Positions 8,459-17,888 are shown, counted from the stretch's first letter. The stretch is 64,000 bases of DNA from an uncultured Burkholderiales bacterium (GCA_903820745.1 CAIJIT010000347.1:1-64000); one strand, 5' to 3'. Made by a program: numbers and translations. Notes: generated from the sequence alone by a model not told the origin.

Positions 8459-9760
8459 TCATTCGAGTCCGGCGGTTGCCAGGATGATGCTCAAGCTGGT
8501 CGCGATCGCCTTGACCATCGGCTCTTTTTCGACATCCATCCATTCGTCGAGCGAATGCGAACGCCCGGCCTTGTCTGGCGCATTGCGGCCGATCGTGATG
8601 GCCGGAATCTCGAGATTCATCGGCATGTTCGAATCGGTCGAGCTCCACTGGTAGCCAACCTTGTAGCCACCCGCCTCGATCGCTGCCTTGGTGGTCTGCA
8701 CCAGTTCGGATTTGGCATCGGTATTGCCGGCCGGGCGATCGCCGATCAGCTTGATTTCAACGCTGATTTTTCCTTCCTTGGTCGACCGCGCAAAGTTCTC
8801 ACCATCAGCGGCGTCCTGCATGATCTTCAACATCCGGTCCTCGACCCGCTTGAGCTCGGCCACCGATTCCGATCGCATATCGACTTCCATCCAGCCGCTG
8901 ATGGGAATCGAATTGACCGAAGTTCCGCCGCCGATCACGCCGATGCCATAAGTCGTCTTCGGTGTCGCCGGCACTTGCAGGCGCGAAAACTCGGCTGCCG
9001 CTTGCCCCAATGCAAACATCGGATTGACCAGACCAAAAGCGCCGAAGCTGTGACCGCCCGGGCCGTTGAATGTCACCCGGTAACGCCTCGAACCCACACC
9101 GCCATTGGTGATCAGGTTGACGCCGCCTGACTCGATCGAGAAGAAGGTCTTGATCTTGTCCTTGAACTGGCCCTTGTTGAAGAGGTGGCGCACGCCGCGC
9201 AGATCGCCCGGACCCTCCTCGCCGACGGTGCCAACGAACAGGATGTCGTCGCGTGTCTTGATGCCGCCGGCCTGCATGGCGCGCACAAAACCCAGCAGCA
9301 CCGACAAGCTCATCGTGTCGTCCCCGATGCCCGGGGCATAGAGCTTGGTGCCCTGGCGTTTGACCTTCACATCGGTCCCGGCGGGGAACACCGTGTCGAG
9401 ATGTGCCGATACGACGACGAATTTGCCGTCACCACGGCTGCCCTTGCGGACACCGAGCACATTGCCTTCCTCGTCGATCTTGACTTCGCCCAAGCCGACC
9501 GCCTTGAACATCTTTTCGTATTCGCGCGCCCGCGCCTCTTCCTTGAACGGTGGCGCAGGGATCTCGGTCAACTTGATGCCGTCCTCGACGATCCTGCCAT
9601 GCTCTTTGTCAATCGTCGCGACAGCGGCCTTGAATGCCGGGCTGGCGAGGATGCGCTCAACATCGGCCACAGGATTGGCGGTCTGAGCGCCTGCGTGAGA
9701 GCCGATCAGCGCCACGCTCAGGGCGAGCAGCGAGGTTGAAAAACACTTTGAGTTCCGCAT
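8459..9760 (-). CDS. Secreted M20 family metallopeptidase
   Basis: 433 residues from the ATG at 9760; the open frame upstream is non-homologous. The signal peptide is MRNSKCFSTSLLALSVALIG ending SHAGA. Catalytic-domain motifs are SAHLDTVFP (metal His and Asp, near residue 120), GIGDDTMSLS (bridging Asp), GTVGEEGPGDLRG (Glu general base and metal Glu) and ESGGVN. The lid/dimerisation domain has GPGGHSFGAFG, and the last metal His is in GRSHSLDEW. M20 enzymes are di-zinc exo- or dipeptidases. It is 34 nt upstream of the CxxC-ABC genes in the same direction and divergent from the penicillin-acylase-like gene. Confidence 0.9.
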   Translation of the reverse strand: MRNSKCFSTSLLALSVALIGSHAGAQTANPVADVERILASPAFKAAVATIDKEHGRIVEDGIKLTEIPAPPFKEEARAREYEKMFKAVGLGEVKIDEEGNVLGVRKGSRGDGKFVVVSAHLDTVFPAGTDVKVKRQGTKLYAPGIGDDTMSLSVLLGFVRAMQAGGIKTRDDILFVGTVGEEGPGDLRGVRHLFNKGQFKDKIKTFFSIESGGVNLITNGGVGSRRYRVTFNGPGGHSFGAFGLVNPMFALGQAAAEFSRLQVPATPKTTYGIGVIGGGTSVNSIPISGWMEVDMRSESVAELKRVEDRMLKIMQDAADGENFARSTKEGKISVEIKLIGDRPAGNTDAKSELVQTTKAAIEAGGYKVGYQWSSTDSNMPMNLEIPAITIGRNAPDKAGRSHSLDEWMDVEKEPMVKAIATSLSIILATAGLE

Positions 9761-9993
9761 GAATTGACGTCTACCTACTTTTGAGTGAATTGAACAATCA
9801 TATGGATGATAAGCCTTCGATGGATCTGCAGCCAATGCCGCGCCGGCAGCGTATAAAAAACAGTTGACCACCCAAATGAAAGCAGCACAACCGGCCGGCA
9901 TAATCGCCGCCGCGATCTTGTTCAGGGCGGTAAACTTGGCCGAGCCTGGGTTCAAGCGCTGTATTGACAAGCTCAGACTCCGGGAGACCGACG

Positions 9994-12390
9994 ATGAAGA
10001 TGAACTGGCGAACCTTGCCGGCGGCCTTGCTGGTCTGCCTGGCAATTTCCAGGCCTGCCTTGGCCGGGCAGACAACCGAAACCCACCGCGTGGCCGGCCT
10101 CGCCAAGCCGGCCGAAATTCTGGTTGATCAATGGGGTGTGCCGCATATTTACGCCCGCAGCCAGAGCGACGCGATCTTCGTGCAAGGCTTCAATGCCGCG
10201 CGCGACCGCCTGTTCCAGATCGACTTGTGGCGACGGCGCGGACTTGGCCAACTCGCCGAAGTGCTCGGGCCATCCTATGTGGCACAGGACGAGGCGACCC
10301 GACTCTTCCTTTACCGTGGCGACATGCGGCGTGAATGGCTCTCGTACGGCAAAGACGCCGAGCGTTTTTCCAGCGCATTCACCGCCGGCATCAATGCCTA
10401 CGTCGACTTCCTGCAAACCCATCCAGACCGACTGCCTTTCGAATTCAGGACGCTGGGCTATGGCCCGGCAAAATGGCAGCCCGAGGACGTGGTTCGAATA
10501 CGCAGTCACGGTCTCACCCGCAACCTCAGCAGCGAGGTGGCACGCGCCGCAGTCGCCTGCAAGGCCGACCTGAAGTCCGACGAAATCCGCTCCGGCTTGA
10601 TGCCGCCTTGGCAGACAAGCATGCCGGACGGGCTGGATCCATGCCTGCCGGCCGACCTGCTGGCGGTCTTCCAGTTAGCTACACAGAACGTGCGTATCAC
10701 CCGCGAAGCGATTCGCAGCGCCGCCCGTGCCGAGTCCCTGAATATCGCCCTGGAAGACCAGGCAGAAGCCACCGAAGGGAGCAACAACTGGGTGGTGGCT
10801 CCGGCAAAGTCAGCCACCGGTCGAGCCATCATGGCCAACGACCCGCATCGCGCTTACTCGACACCCTCTTTGCGCTATGTCGTCCACCTGAACGCCCCCG
10901 GAATGGATGTGATCGGCGCCGGGGAGCCAGCGCTGCCTGGCATCTCGATCGGTCACAACGGCACCATCGCCTTCGGTCTGACCATCTTCAACATCGACCA
11001 GGAAGACCTCTACGTCTATGAGCTCAACCCGGACAACCCTGAGCAGTACCGATACCGTGGCCAGTGGGAGTCGTTCCGCCTGGTGCAGGAACAGGTCGCG
11101 GTGCGTGGTGGTCAGCCCGCCACCGTCAATCTGCGCTTCACCCGTCATGGGCCGGTGATCTTTGTCGAGAAGGAAAAGAACCGCGCCTTTGCCGTTCGCT
11201 CCGGCTGGCTAGAGCCGGGTATGGCGCCTTATTTCGGCAGCATCGGCTACATGCTGGCCAAGAATTTTCGGGATTTCAAGAAGGCCATGCTGAACTGGGG
11301 CGCGCCGACCGAAAACCAGGTCTATGCCGACGCGAAGGGCAATATCGGCTGGGTGCCGGGTGGCTTGGCGCCGAAGCGGCCGAACTGGGACGGCCTGCTG
11401 CCGGTGCCGGGCGACGGCCGTTATGAATGGAACGGGTTCTGGTCGGGCAATGAACTGCCGTCCAGTTACAACCCGGTCAAGGGCTGGTTTTCGTCTTCCA
11501 ATGAAATGAACCTGCCGGCCGACTACCCGTATCGAGAACGCAAGCTGGGCTTCGAATGGACCAACGGCTCGCGCCATGCGCGCATCGAGGAAGTGCTCGC
11601 GGCAACGCCCAAGGTCTCGATCGAGGATTCGATGCGCTTGCAAAATGACGACCTGGCGATTCCCGCAAGGCGGTTGGTGGCGCTGGTTCAGCCGCTGGCA
11701 GACCCCAGGGCCAAAACGGCGCAACAGGTCTTCGCAGGCTGGGACTATGTCGAGCGCAGCGATTCTGCGGCGGCAGCGCTGTATGAAGTCTGGCTATCGC
11801 GCCACTTGGGCAATGCGTTCAAGAAGGCCTTGCTGTCGCCGGCGGCCGCGGCGGCGATTGGCGCGCCCGATGTAGCCGTCATGCTCGACGCCATCGAAAA
11901 ACCGACCGCTCTTTTCGGCACCAATGGTCTTGCGCGCCGCGACGCGGTGCTGCTGGACAGCCTGCTTGCCGCCTATGCCGAACTGGAAAAACTCCAGGGC
12001 ACCGATGCCTCGCAATGGCAATGGGGCCGCATGCACCATACGTTGATGGAGCATCCGCTGGCTGCGGCCATGGATGAAGCCAACCGGGCACGCCTGAATG
12101 TCGGACCGATGCCCAAGCGTGGTGGCGCTTACACGCCCAACCAGTCAAGTTACCGCAACAGCGACTTCCGGCAAACCAACGGCCCGTCCTTCCGGGTGGT
12201 CGTGGACGTAGGCAACTGGGACAACTCGCGCGCTGTCAACGCACCCGGTCAGTCGGGTGACCCTGACAGCCCCCATTACCGCGACTTGGCCGGCATGTGG
12301 CTCACCGGAGATTATTTTCCGCTGCTCTATTCCCGCAGCAAGGTGCTGGAAGCCACGCGCCAAAGGATCGTTCTGCAGCCGCTGAAATAG
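9994..12390 (+). CDS. Penicillin acylase family protein (Ntn hydrolase, S45)
   Basis: 798 residues from the ATG at 9994, with GGGAG at 9982-9986. The signal peptide is MKMNWRTLPAALLVCLAIS ending ALAG. The precursor has an alpha chain (ILVDQWGVPHIYA, QGFNAARDRLFQIDLWRRRG), then EGSNNWVVAPAKSATG, where the autocatalytic cut before Ser exposes the N-terminal nucleophile of the beta chain. ANDPHR and GISIGHNGTIAFGLT follow, as in the family. Periplasmic amide hydrolases of this family act on beta-lactams, acyl-homoserine lactones or other N-acyl compounds; the residues do not decide which. It is divergent from the M20 peptidase, so joint use of N-acyl amino compounds is possible (inference). Confidence 0.92.
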   Translation: MKMNWRTLPAALLVCLAISRPALAGQTTETHRVAGLAKPAEILVDQWGVPHIYARSQSDAIFVQGFNAARDRLFQIDLWRRRGLGQLAEVLGPSYVAQDEATRLFLYRGDMRREWLSYGKDAERFSSAFTAGINAYVDFLQTHPDRLPFEFRTLGYGPAKWQPEDVVRIRSHGLTRNLSSEVARAAVACKADLKSDEIRSGLMPPWQTSMPDGLDPCLPADLLAVFQLATQNVRITREAIRSAARAESLNIALEDQAEATEGSNNWVVAPAKSATGRAIMANDPHRAYSTPSLRYVVHLNAPGMDVIGAGEPALPGISIGHNGTIAFGLTIFNIDQEDLYVYELNPDNPEQYRYRGQWESFRLVQEQVAVRGGQPATVNLRFTRHGPVIFVEKEKNRAFAVRSGWLEPGMAPYFGSIGYMLAKNFRDFKKAMLNWGAPTENQVYADAKGNIGWVPGGLAPKRPNWDGLLPVPGDGRYEWNGFWSGNELPSSYNPVKGWFSSSNEMNLPADYPYRERKLGFEWTNGSRHARIEEVLAATPKVSIEDSMRLQNDDLAIPARRLVALVQPLADPRAKTAQQVFAGWDYVERSDSAAAALYEVWLSRHLGNAFKKALLSPAAAAAIGAPDVAVMLDAIEKPTALFGTNGLARRDAVLLDSLLAAYAELEKLQGTDASQWQWGRMHHTLMEHPLAAAMDEANRARLNVGPMPKRGGAYTPNQSSYRNSDFRQTNGPSFRVVVDVGNWDNSRAVNAPGQSGDPDSPHYRDLAGMWLTGDYFPLLYSRSKVLEATRQRIVLQPLK

Positions 12391-12732
12391 GCCTCGTTGC
12401 CCTCTCCACCGGCCGTGAAACTCCGGTGCAGGGCAAGTCATGGAGTAGCGCCGAGGCTGGCGATTCTCGGGCCCACCGAGCCATGGCTCTTGCCGCCAGA
12501 AACATAAAACGCCGCTCGAACATCGGCCCCAAAACCGCGCGGCTGCGCCCATTTGGCGCGGCCCATTTTCTGCACAAAAACTGCCGCTACTTTGCGCACC
12601 TGCTCGGGACGCAGAAAAGGGGCTCAGCAGTTCCACCGTGTCGCAAAAGAAAACCGGTGCAACCTGTCCGATGTAACGAATCTGGGCTTTAGGGCCGGAG
12701 TACCGGCCAAGTACGATTTATAGGGATTGACT
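12391..12732. other. Non-coding stretch left of the IS4-type element
   Basis: About 340 bases between the acylase gene and the IS end. I see no convincing gene, RNA or repeat here. The sequence does not continue the sulfatase reading frame found on the other side of the IS, so the two IS flanks were probably not adjacent originally. Confidence 0.5.
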
Positions 12733-14059
12733 CAGCAGTGTCCCAACGTTTTTCATAGGAGAGAGAGCTGTTGATGCTCGATTTCCGATAGCTGATCAGG
12801 GTCCGGTGGCGTAAGTAGTTGATTTATAGGGGGTTGTTTCAAACATGGTCAGGCTCAGGATTTGTAGGATTTCATGAAGACTGCTATTCAAGTGCAAGCG
12901 TTTTTTTGCGATGGCGATCAGCACGTACGTGCAGACTGCAGTCCAGATTTGCGTCTTGACCGCGTTTTCGGTGGTTCCAAAAAACGTCTTGATTCGCAGA
13001 TGCTGCTTGATCCACTTGAAAAATAACTCCACCTGCCAGCGCTGCCGGTACAGGTCCGCGATCAACTCGGGTTTGAGCGCGAAGTTGTTGGTCAAAAACG
13101 TAATGCGCTTGCCGTTTTCGTCTTTGGCCACCACGCGTCGCAGAGTGGCGGGGTAGTCTTTGCTCGAATAGAAAACTGTCAACACACCGGTTTGGTCGCA
13201 CACGATATTCGAGTTGACTCTGTCCACCGGATGGGAGTAGCGGCGTTTGAATTTCGTGTTGGACTTGGCTCGTGTAACAAAGAAGGCGTTGGCTTGGTGA
13301 ATCGCAAACAAGCGCTGGAAGTCCAGGTATCCCCGATCCAGCAGGTAGTAGGCACCCGGCTCGAGATCCAACAGGTCCAAGGTGTTGACCTCGTGCGTCT
13401 TGCCATCGGTGGTGTGAATGAACGTGGGTATCGAGCCGCGCAGATCCAACAACGTGTGCAGCTTTATAGCCGCCTTGTGCGTGCGAAACGGCGCCCATGG
13501 ATACACGGACAGGCACAAGTCGATTGTGGTGGCATCGAAGGCATAGACCGTGGCATCCAAGTCGATAGCAAGAGGCTCTTGCGCATACAAAGGCCGCGCC
13601 ATTGCGATCAAATGTTGGGCGAAATCGGCATAGATCTGCCAGGGCCGAGTAGCGTTTGCATTGGCCAACGTGTTTGGGGAAACGGTCTTGCAACGCAATC
13701 CCATGTGATAGAGCCGCTTGGCTTGAGCCCGAAGATTGACCTCGATGTCGCGCAAGGACTCGCGGTACGTCAATTGAGCAAAAGCCATGGTCAAAAACTG
13801 ATCCATGCACGTGAAGTCCTGGACCTTGTGGTCGCCGCGGTGCCGGGCCACACAGCGGCGGAAAGTGCTCAGCGGCAGAAAGGCCATGAGCTGAGAAAAA
13901 ACAAGCTTGCCTTGGTTCATCGTGGTCCTTTGCGTGCAGTCGCAAAAGACCATAAGTCATGGACTCGACGTTCAAATCGAGACCAGACCGAAATGCCGAA
14001 AAACCAAAGTGAATCATTTACTTATGAGATCCACGCAGGACAACGTTGGGACACTACTG
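12733..14059 (-). mobile_element. IS4-family insertion sequence, about 1.33 kb
   Basis: The ends are 18-bp inverted repeats with one mismatch: CAGCAGTGTCCCAACGTT at 12733-12750, and the reverse complement of CAGTAGTGTCCCAACGTT at 14042-14059. A single full-length transposase lies between. The bases outside the two ends do not form a direct repeat, so no target duplication is visible; deletion or recombination after insertion is likely. The right end cuts a sulfatase fragment. Confidence 0.88.
12796..13920 (-). CDS. IS4 family transposase
   Basis: 374 residues from the ATG at 13920 (MNQGKLVFSQLMAFL). It opens with the IS4-type N-terminal domain (FRRCVARHRGDHKVQDFTCMDQFLTMAF). The DDE residues are in FDATTIDLCLSVYPW and YLLDRGYLDFQR, and the last Glu is in the YREK box YRQRWQVELFFKWIK (Y-x2-R-x3-E-x6-K). 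Length and motifs are intact, so the element may be functional. Confidence 0.95.
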   Translation of the reverse strand: MNQGKLVFSQLMAFLPLSTFRRCVARHRGDHKVQDFTCMDQFLTMAFAQLTYRESLRDIEVNLRAQAKRLYHMGLRCKTVSPNTLANANATRPWQIYADFAQHLIAMARPLYAQEPLAIDLDATVYAFDATTIDLCLSVYPWAPFRTHKAAIKLHTLLDLRGSIPTFIHTTDGKTHEVNTLDLLDLEPGAYYLLDRGYLDFQRLFAIHQANAFFVTRAKSNTKFKRRYSHPVDRVNSNIVCDQTGVLTVFYSSKDYPATLRRVVAKDENGKRITFLTNNFALKPELIADLYRQRWQVELFFKWIKQHLRIKTFFGTTENAVKTQIWTAVCTYVLIAIAKKRLHLNSSLHEILQILSLTMFETTPYKSTTYATGP

Positions 14060-14264
14060 TCTTGATATAGAAAAGAAAGCCCTCGCGGGCTGATTTTTCG
14101 CTCAGACCGGTCCACCAAGCCAGTTGATCGATGCCATCGATCGGCCGGTCAGTGGGGATCTGGCCACCCCCGGCGCTGGCCAGGGTCGAGTACAGGTCGG
14201 TGACGTGAATGATGTCGTCGCTGACCCGGCCAGACGCCACCTTGCCAGGCCAACGGACGATCAA
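14060..14264 (-). pseudogene. Sulfatase fragment truncated by the IS element
   Basis: The reverse-strand frame reads IVRWPGKVASG, DDIIHVTDLYSTLASAGGG and DRPIDGIDQLAWWTG, then EGFLFYI, which is the late part of the sulfatase catalytic domain (compare VPFIVRWPGK and the D-G-x-D/L motif). The N-terminal CxPSR active-site region is missing because the fragment begins right at the end of the TctC gene, and the C-terminus is cut off at the IS right end. It cannot make an active enzyme. Loss on both sides indicates a rearrangement beyond simple IS insertion. Confidence 0.8.
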
Positions 14265-15247
14265 AAATCGAGATTCAGCTGCCGGTCGCGCACCAGATTC
14301 TTCATCTTCGTGAACTCGGCTTCGATCTCTGCCTTGGCCTGTGCCCCAGCCCTGAAGTCGGGCTCATTGCCGGCAGAGCGGAACTTCTCGCGGACCAGCG
14401 GATCATTCATCGCGTCTTCCAGTGCATGGCGCAGTTTGTCGACGACCGCCTGAGGGGTTGCGGCCGGGGCGAACACACCGCCCCAATTGTCGAACTCAAA
14501 GCCGGGCAGCCCGGCTTCTGCTGAGGTCGGAAACTCCGGAGCAAAGCCCGAACGCTTCTTCGACGCCACCGCCAGTACGGTGAATTTATCGCTGGCACTC
14601 TTCCAGGTCGGCAGGGTCGCGAAGTAGAGGTCGAGGCGGTCGCCGATCATGTCGGTGAGGATCGGGCTGGTGCCCTTGTAGGGCACATGCAGCAGGTTGA
14701 TCCCCGCGAGCGACGAGAACAATTCACCGACGATGTGATTGATCGAACCGACCCCGGTCGAGCCATAGGTCAGGCTGCCCGGATTCAGTTTCGCGAAATC
14801 GATCAGCTCACGCAGGGTCTTGAAGCGGCTGTTCTTCTTGATGATGACGACCATCGGCACCGAGTAAAGCAGGGCAACGGGGACGAATGCCTTGACTGGG
14901 TCGATCGTCTTGAGCACCGACTGGCGTTGCGGCAGGATCGTGATGGGCCCAGCAGTTCCGAACAGCAGGTTGTAGCCGTCCGCTTTGGAGCGCGCCACAT
15001 CGGTCATGCCGATCAAGCCGCCAGCGCCCGGCCGGTTATCGACAAAGAAGGTCTGGCCGAGCCTGGATCCCATTGCCTCAGCCGCCGTACGTCCGGCGAC
15101 GTCGATCGCGCCGCCCGCCTGGATCGCCACGACCATCTGCACCGGTCTGGACGGATAGGCCGCCTCCTGCGCCCAACTGAATTGCGCCGGCCAGCTGCCG
15201 GAAAGTAGCGCGAAGCCACCGCTCCCAAGGATTGCTCTCCTGCGCAT
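14261..15247 (-). CDS. Tripartite tricarboxylate transporter substrate-binding protein (Bug/TctC family)
   Basis: 328 residues. The ATG at 15247 follows a strong GGGAGGAGG site. The leader MRRRAILGSGGFALLSG has a twin-arginine-like RRR start before a hydrophobic core ending near SWAQ. Mature motifs are YPSRPVQMVVAIQAGG, VDNRPGAGGLIG and HVPYKGTSPILTDMIGD. It binds a carboxylate in the periplasm. There are no TctAB genes nearby. It is transcribed away from the IclR gene region in the same direction as iclR, beside the divergent catabolic operon, so it may capture that operon's substrate (inference). Confidence 0.9.
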   Translation of the reverse strand: MRRRAILGSGGFALLSGSWPAQFSWAQEAAYPSRPVQMVVAIQAGGAIDVAGRTAAEAMGSRLGQTFFVDNRPGAGGLIGMTDVARSKADGYNLLFGTAGPITILPQRQSVLKTIDPVKAFVPVALLYSVPMVVIIKKNSRFKTLRELIDFAKLNPGSLTYGSTGVGSINHIVGELFSSLAGINLLHVPYKGTSPILTDMIGDRLDLYFATLPTWKSASDKFTVLAVASKKRSGFAPEFPTSAEAGLPGFEFDNWGGVFAPAATPQAVVDKLRHALEDAMNDPLVREKFRSAGNEPDFRAGAQAKAEIEAEFTKMKNLVRDRQLNLDF

Positions 15248-15363
15248 ATTGCCTCCTCCCGTTGATGCGGATTTTTGTGGTCCTGCCGAAAATCGATACT
15301 AGGTGCAGACCAGTCCGGAACCAAGAAATTCGGAGTTGCCGGTTCCGCGATGTGGACGCGCGC

Positions 15364-16188
15364 TCAGGTGGGCTCGGCGTCCAATGCGATCAACCCTGAC
15401 ATCTTGGCGGCACAACTGCGCAGCACTTCGACAATCGTATTCACCCGCTGCGGGGGGATGCGGCGTGCGATGGCGGTCACCGTCAGCGTCGCGTAGGCGG
15501 GCCCGTCCAATGACCGGATGGCGATCGACAAGGCTCGGGTGCCGCGCACCAGGCCGCGCTCTCGAAAGGCATATCCACAGGCCCTCGCCCGCTCAACAAT
15601 GGCCATGATCTCGGCCAGGGTGACACCGTCATCGGCGAATCGGCTTTCGTTTTCAGCCAGGATCTGCATCGCTTCACGCTCCGGCATGGTCGACAGAATC
15701 GCGATGCTCGACGACGAGGTACCAATCGGCCGGCGCACACCGATGCCCAGCGACAACACCTGGATCGGGTAACTGCCAAGGCGCCGTGCAACGCAAACGG
15801 TTTCCAAGCCGCTGCGCACAGTCAGGGACACGTTGTCGCCGATCTCTTCGGCCGCTTCGTCAAGCAAGAGATTCGCCTGGCGCATGAACGGCACGTTCTG
15901 CGGCAGCAACTCGAGGATCTGCAAATAGCCCGGCGCCCGATAGCGCATGGTGCGCCGACTTTGCTCGACCGCGCCTTCTGCCATCAAGGCCATCAGGATG
16001 CGCCGCACTGTGGGTCGGGCCAAGCCACAAGCATCCGACACCTCGCTCAAGCCACAGCCATTTTCCCGGCCCAATGCGACGACCCGAAGCACCAGAAACG
16101 CCCGGCGGATTGCCTGAGTGCCACGCGACGGTTGGCCCGGCTCCAGCAGGGCACGGCTCCACAATTCCATCGGTTCGGCTGTACTCAT
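15364..16188 (-). CDS. IclR family transcriptional regulator
   Basis: 274 residues from the ATG at 16188 (MSTAEPMELW). The N-terminal winged HTH (about residues 27-90) contains AIRRAFLVLRVVA, GCGLSEVSDACGLARPTVRRIL and RYRAPGYL. The C-terminal IclR effector domain has DNVSLTVRSGLETVCVARRLG, GVRRPIGTSSSSIAIL and CGYAFRERGLVRGTRALSIAIR. It is divergent from the RraA-HpaH-amidohydrolase-RidA-HpaI operon and separated from it by about 120 bp, the usual position of a pathway-specific IclR regulator. The longer frame to 16317 overlaps the divergent gene and is not preferred. Confidence 0.9.
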   Translation of the reverse strand: MSTAEPMELWSRALLEPGQPSRGTQAIRRAFLVLRVVALGRENGCGLSEVSDACGLARPTVRRILMALMAEGAVEQSRRTMRYRAPGYLQILELLPQNVPFMRQANLLLDEAAEEIGDNVSLTVRSGLETVCVARRLGSYPIQVLSLGIGVRRPIGTSSSSIAILSTMPEREAMQILAENESRFADDGVTLAEIMAIVERARACGYAFRERGLVRGTRALSIAIRSLDGPAYATLTVTAIARRIPPQRVNTIVEVLRSCAAKMSGLIALDAEPT

Positions 16189-16307
16189 TGCAAATTTCGA
16201 GGTCTTGGGGTCCACATTGCAGAATTCGCCAGCTCCGGGCGCTTGCGCTAGGGGAAGGAGTCGCGAGAATAACTGCAATACAAGAACACCCACAGGTGAA
16301 ATTGACG

Positions 16308-17039
16308 ATGGGCACATTACCCTTGGCGAGCGTGGATGCAGCGGTCATCGAAAGCCTGAAAAAAAGCAACACCGCGACCGTCTGCTCGGTGTTGTTGCGC
16401 GCAGGATTTCGCAACGTGCTGATGAAGGACGTGCGGCCACTTGGCCCATATGCCAAGCCGATGGTGGGGCCGGCCTACACCTTGCGCTTCATCCCTGCGC
16501 GTGAAGACCTCGAAGACCCGGCATGGCGGTCGAGCGAGATCCATCGCGAAGCATTCGAAGCCACGCCTTCGGGTCATGTCCTGGTGATGGACTGCCGGTC
16601 CGACACAAGCGCGGCCTGTTGCGGCGACATCCTGGTGTCGCGCCTGATGGTGCGGGGTGGTGCCGGGCTCGTCTCCGACGGCGGCATCCGCGACAGCGGG
16701 ATGATCGCCACCATGGACCTGCCGGTCTTCGCCCAGGCAGCGAGCCCGCCGGTGATGCGCGTTGCGCATTGCGCGCTTGAACATGGGCGACCGATCGGAT
16801 GCGGCGGCGTCGCCGTCATCCCTGGCGACCTCATCATGGGCGATGCCGACGGCGTGATCGTGATCCCGGCCCAAGTCGCCGCACAGGTCGCCGCCGAAGC
16901 GTTCAAAAAAGATGCACAGGATGCTTTCGTGGCCCGGCGCATCTTGGGCGGAGCCTCGCTCAGCGGGAACTTCCCGCCCAATGCCCAGACCTTGCGGGAG
17001 TTCGAGGCTTACCTGGCCACCCAGGCCAAATCCATTTGA
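16308..17039 (+). CDS. RraA-like protein (HMG/CHA aldolase family)
   Basis: 243 residues; ATG at 16308 with an AGGTGA site 9 nt upstream. The RraA fold is shown by MVGPAYTLRFIPA, the DILVSRLMVRGGAGLVSDGGIRD active-site block (Gly loop, then Arg-Asp) and GDLIMGDADGVIVIP near residue 190. Family members with this Arg-Asp pair are metal-dependent 4-hydroxy-4-methyl-2-oxoglutarate/4-carboxy-4-hydroxy-2-oxoadipate aldolases or oxaloacetate decarboxylases rather than RNase E inhibitors. It is the first gene of the five-gene catabolic operon, with 12 nt to the next start, so aldol cleavage or decarboxylation of an oxo-diacid is likely. Confidence 0.85.
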   Translation: MGTLPLASVDAAVIESLKKSNTATVCSVLLRAGFRNVLMKDVRPLGPYAKPMVGPAYTLRFIPAREDLEDPAWRSSEIHREAFEATPSGHVLVMDCRSDTSAACCGDILVSRLMVRGGAGLVSDGGIRDSGMIATMDLPVFAQAASPPVMRVAHCALEHGRPIGCGGVAVIPGDLIMGDADGVIVIPAQVAAQVAAEAFKKDAQDAFVARRILGGASLSGNFPPNAQTLREFEAYLATQAKSI

Positions 17040-17051
17040 AGGAACAAGACT

Positions 17052-17867
17052 TTGGCACTCAAAAACGAAGAAATCCAGGCAATGGCAAGGCGCATCGCGG
17101 CCGCCGATGTGGCACACGAGATCCTGCGGCCCTTGACCATCACCAATCCCGGCATCACGCTGGAGGACGGCTATGCCGTGCAGTCCGCATGGGCAGACAT
17201 CAAGATCGCACAGGGTGCGACGATCGTCGGCCACAAGATCGGTCTCACCTCTAAAGCGATGCAATCGCAATCGGTGGTCGATGAGCCCGACTATGGCGTG
17301 ATCCTCGACGACACCCTCTACCCGAATGGCGGCCATATACCGCTGGGCACTTTTCATGCGCCGCGCGTCGAAATCGAGCTGACGTTCATGCTCAAACGCG
17401 ATCTGACCGGCCCCAGATGCACGCTTTTCGATGTCTTGCGCGCGACCGAATTCATCTGTCCGGCGATCGAAATCCTCAACTCGCGGCTCGAGAAGATCGA
17501 CTCCGTCACCAAGCAAAAACGGACCATCATCGATAGCATCTGCGGTAACGCCGGCTATGGCGGCCTGATCATGGGCGACCGGCCGTTTCTGCCGACAGAC
17601 GACATCAACCTGGCCTGGATCGGCGGCGCCTGCCTGCGCAATGGCGAGGTCGAGGAGACGGGGCTGTCGGCCGGCGTACTCGGGCATCCCGCCAACGCCA
17701 TCGCCTGGCTGGCCAACAAATTGGCCGCCCATGGCGAGACGCTCAAGGCGGGCGAGATCCTGCTCAGCGGCTCGTTCATCCGCCCTGTGCCGGCCCGGCC
17801 GGGCGATACGTTTCAGGCTGACTTTGGTCCCTACGGATCGGTCAACTGTCATTTTTCCTTGAACTGA
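17052..17867 (+). CDS. 2-oxo-hept-3-ene-1,7-dioate hydratase-like protein (HpaH/MhpD family)
   Basis: 271 residues from a TTG start at 17052 with AAGGA about 10 nt upstream. The family sequence is clear: GHKIGLTSKAMQ, the metal-binding E-x-E in PRVEIELTFML (about residues 110-120), ICPAIEILNSRL with the next acidic ligand, CGNAGYGGLIMG and GEILLSGSFIRPVPARPGD. It hydrates a 2-oxo-alkenoate formed after ring cleavage to a 4-hydroxy-2-oxo acid, the substrate of an HpaI/MhpE aldolase. An HpaI-type aldolase is the last gene of the operon, so the pair are likely consecutive steps. The TTG start may lower its expression. Confidence 0.9.
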   Translation: MALKNEEIQAMARRIAAADVAHEILRPLTITNPGITLEDGYAVQSAWADIKIAQGATIVGHKIGLTSKAMQSQSVVDEPDYGVILDDTLYPNGGHIPLGTFHAPRVEIELTFMLKRDLTGPRCTLFDVLRATEFICPAIEILNSRLEKIDSVTKQKRTIIDSICGNAGYGGLIMGDRPFLPTDDINLAWIGGACLRNGEVEETGLSAGVLGHPANAIAWLANKLAAHGETLKAGEILLSGSFIRPVPARPGDTFQADFGPYGSVNCHFSLN

Positions 17868-17888
17868 CCCGAAGAAAGCGTCACCCGC

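Noticed and set aside
12884..14017. 377-codon frame overlapping the transposase in another phase
   Set aside because: The alternative phase has all IS4 motifs; this one has none and only reflects the base composition.
12720..14070. Target-site duplication of the IS4 element
   Set aside because: The 8-12 bases beyond each inverted repeat (GATTGACT side and TCTTGATA side) differ.
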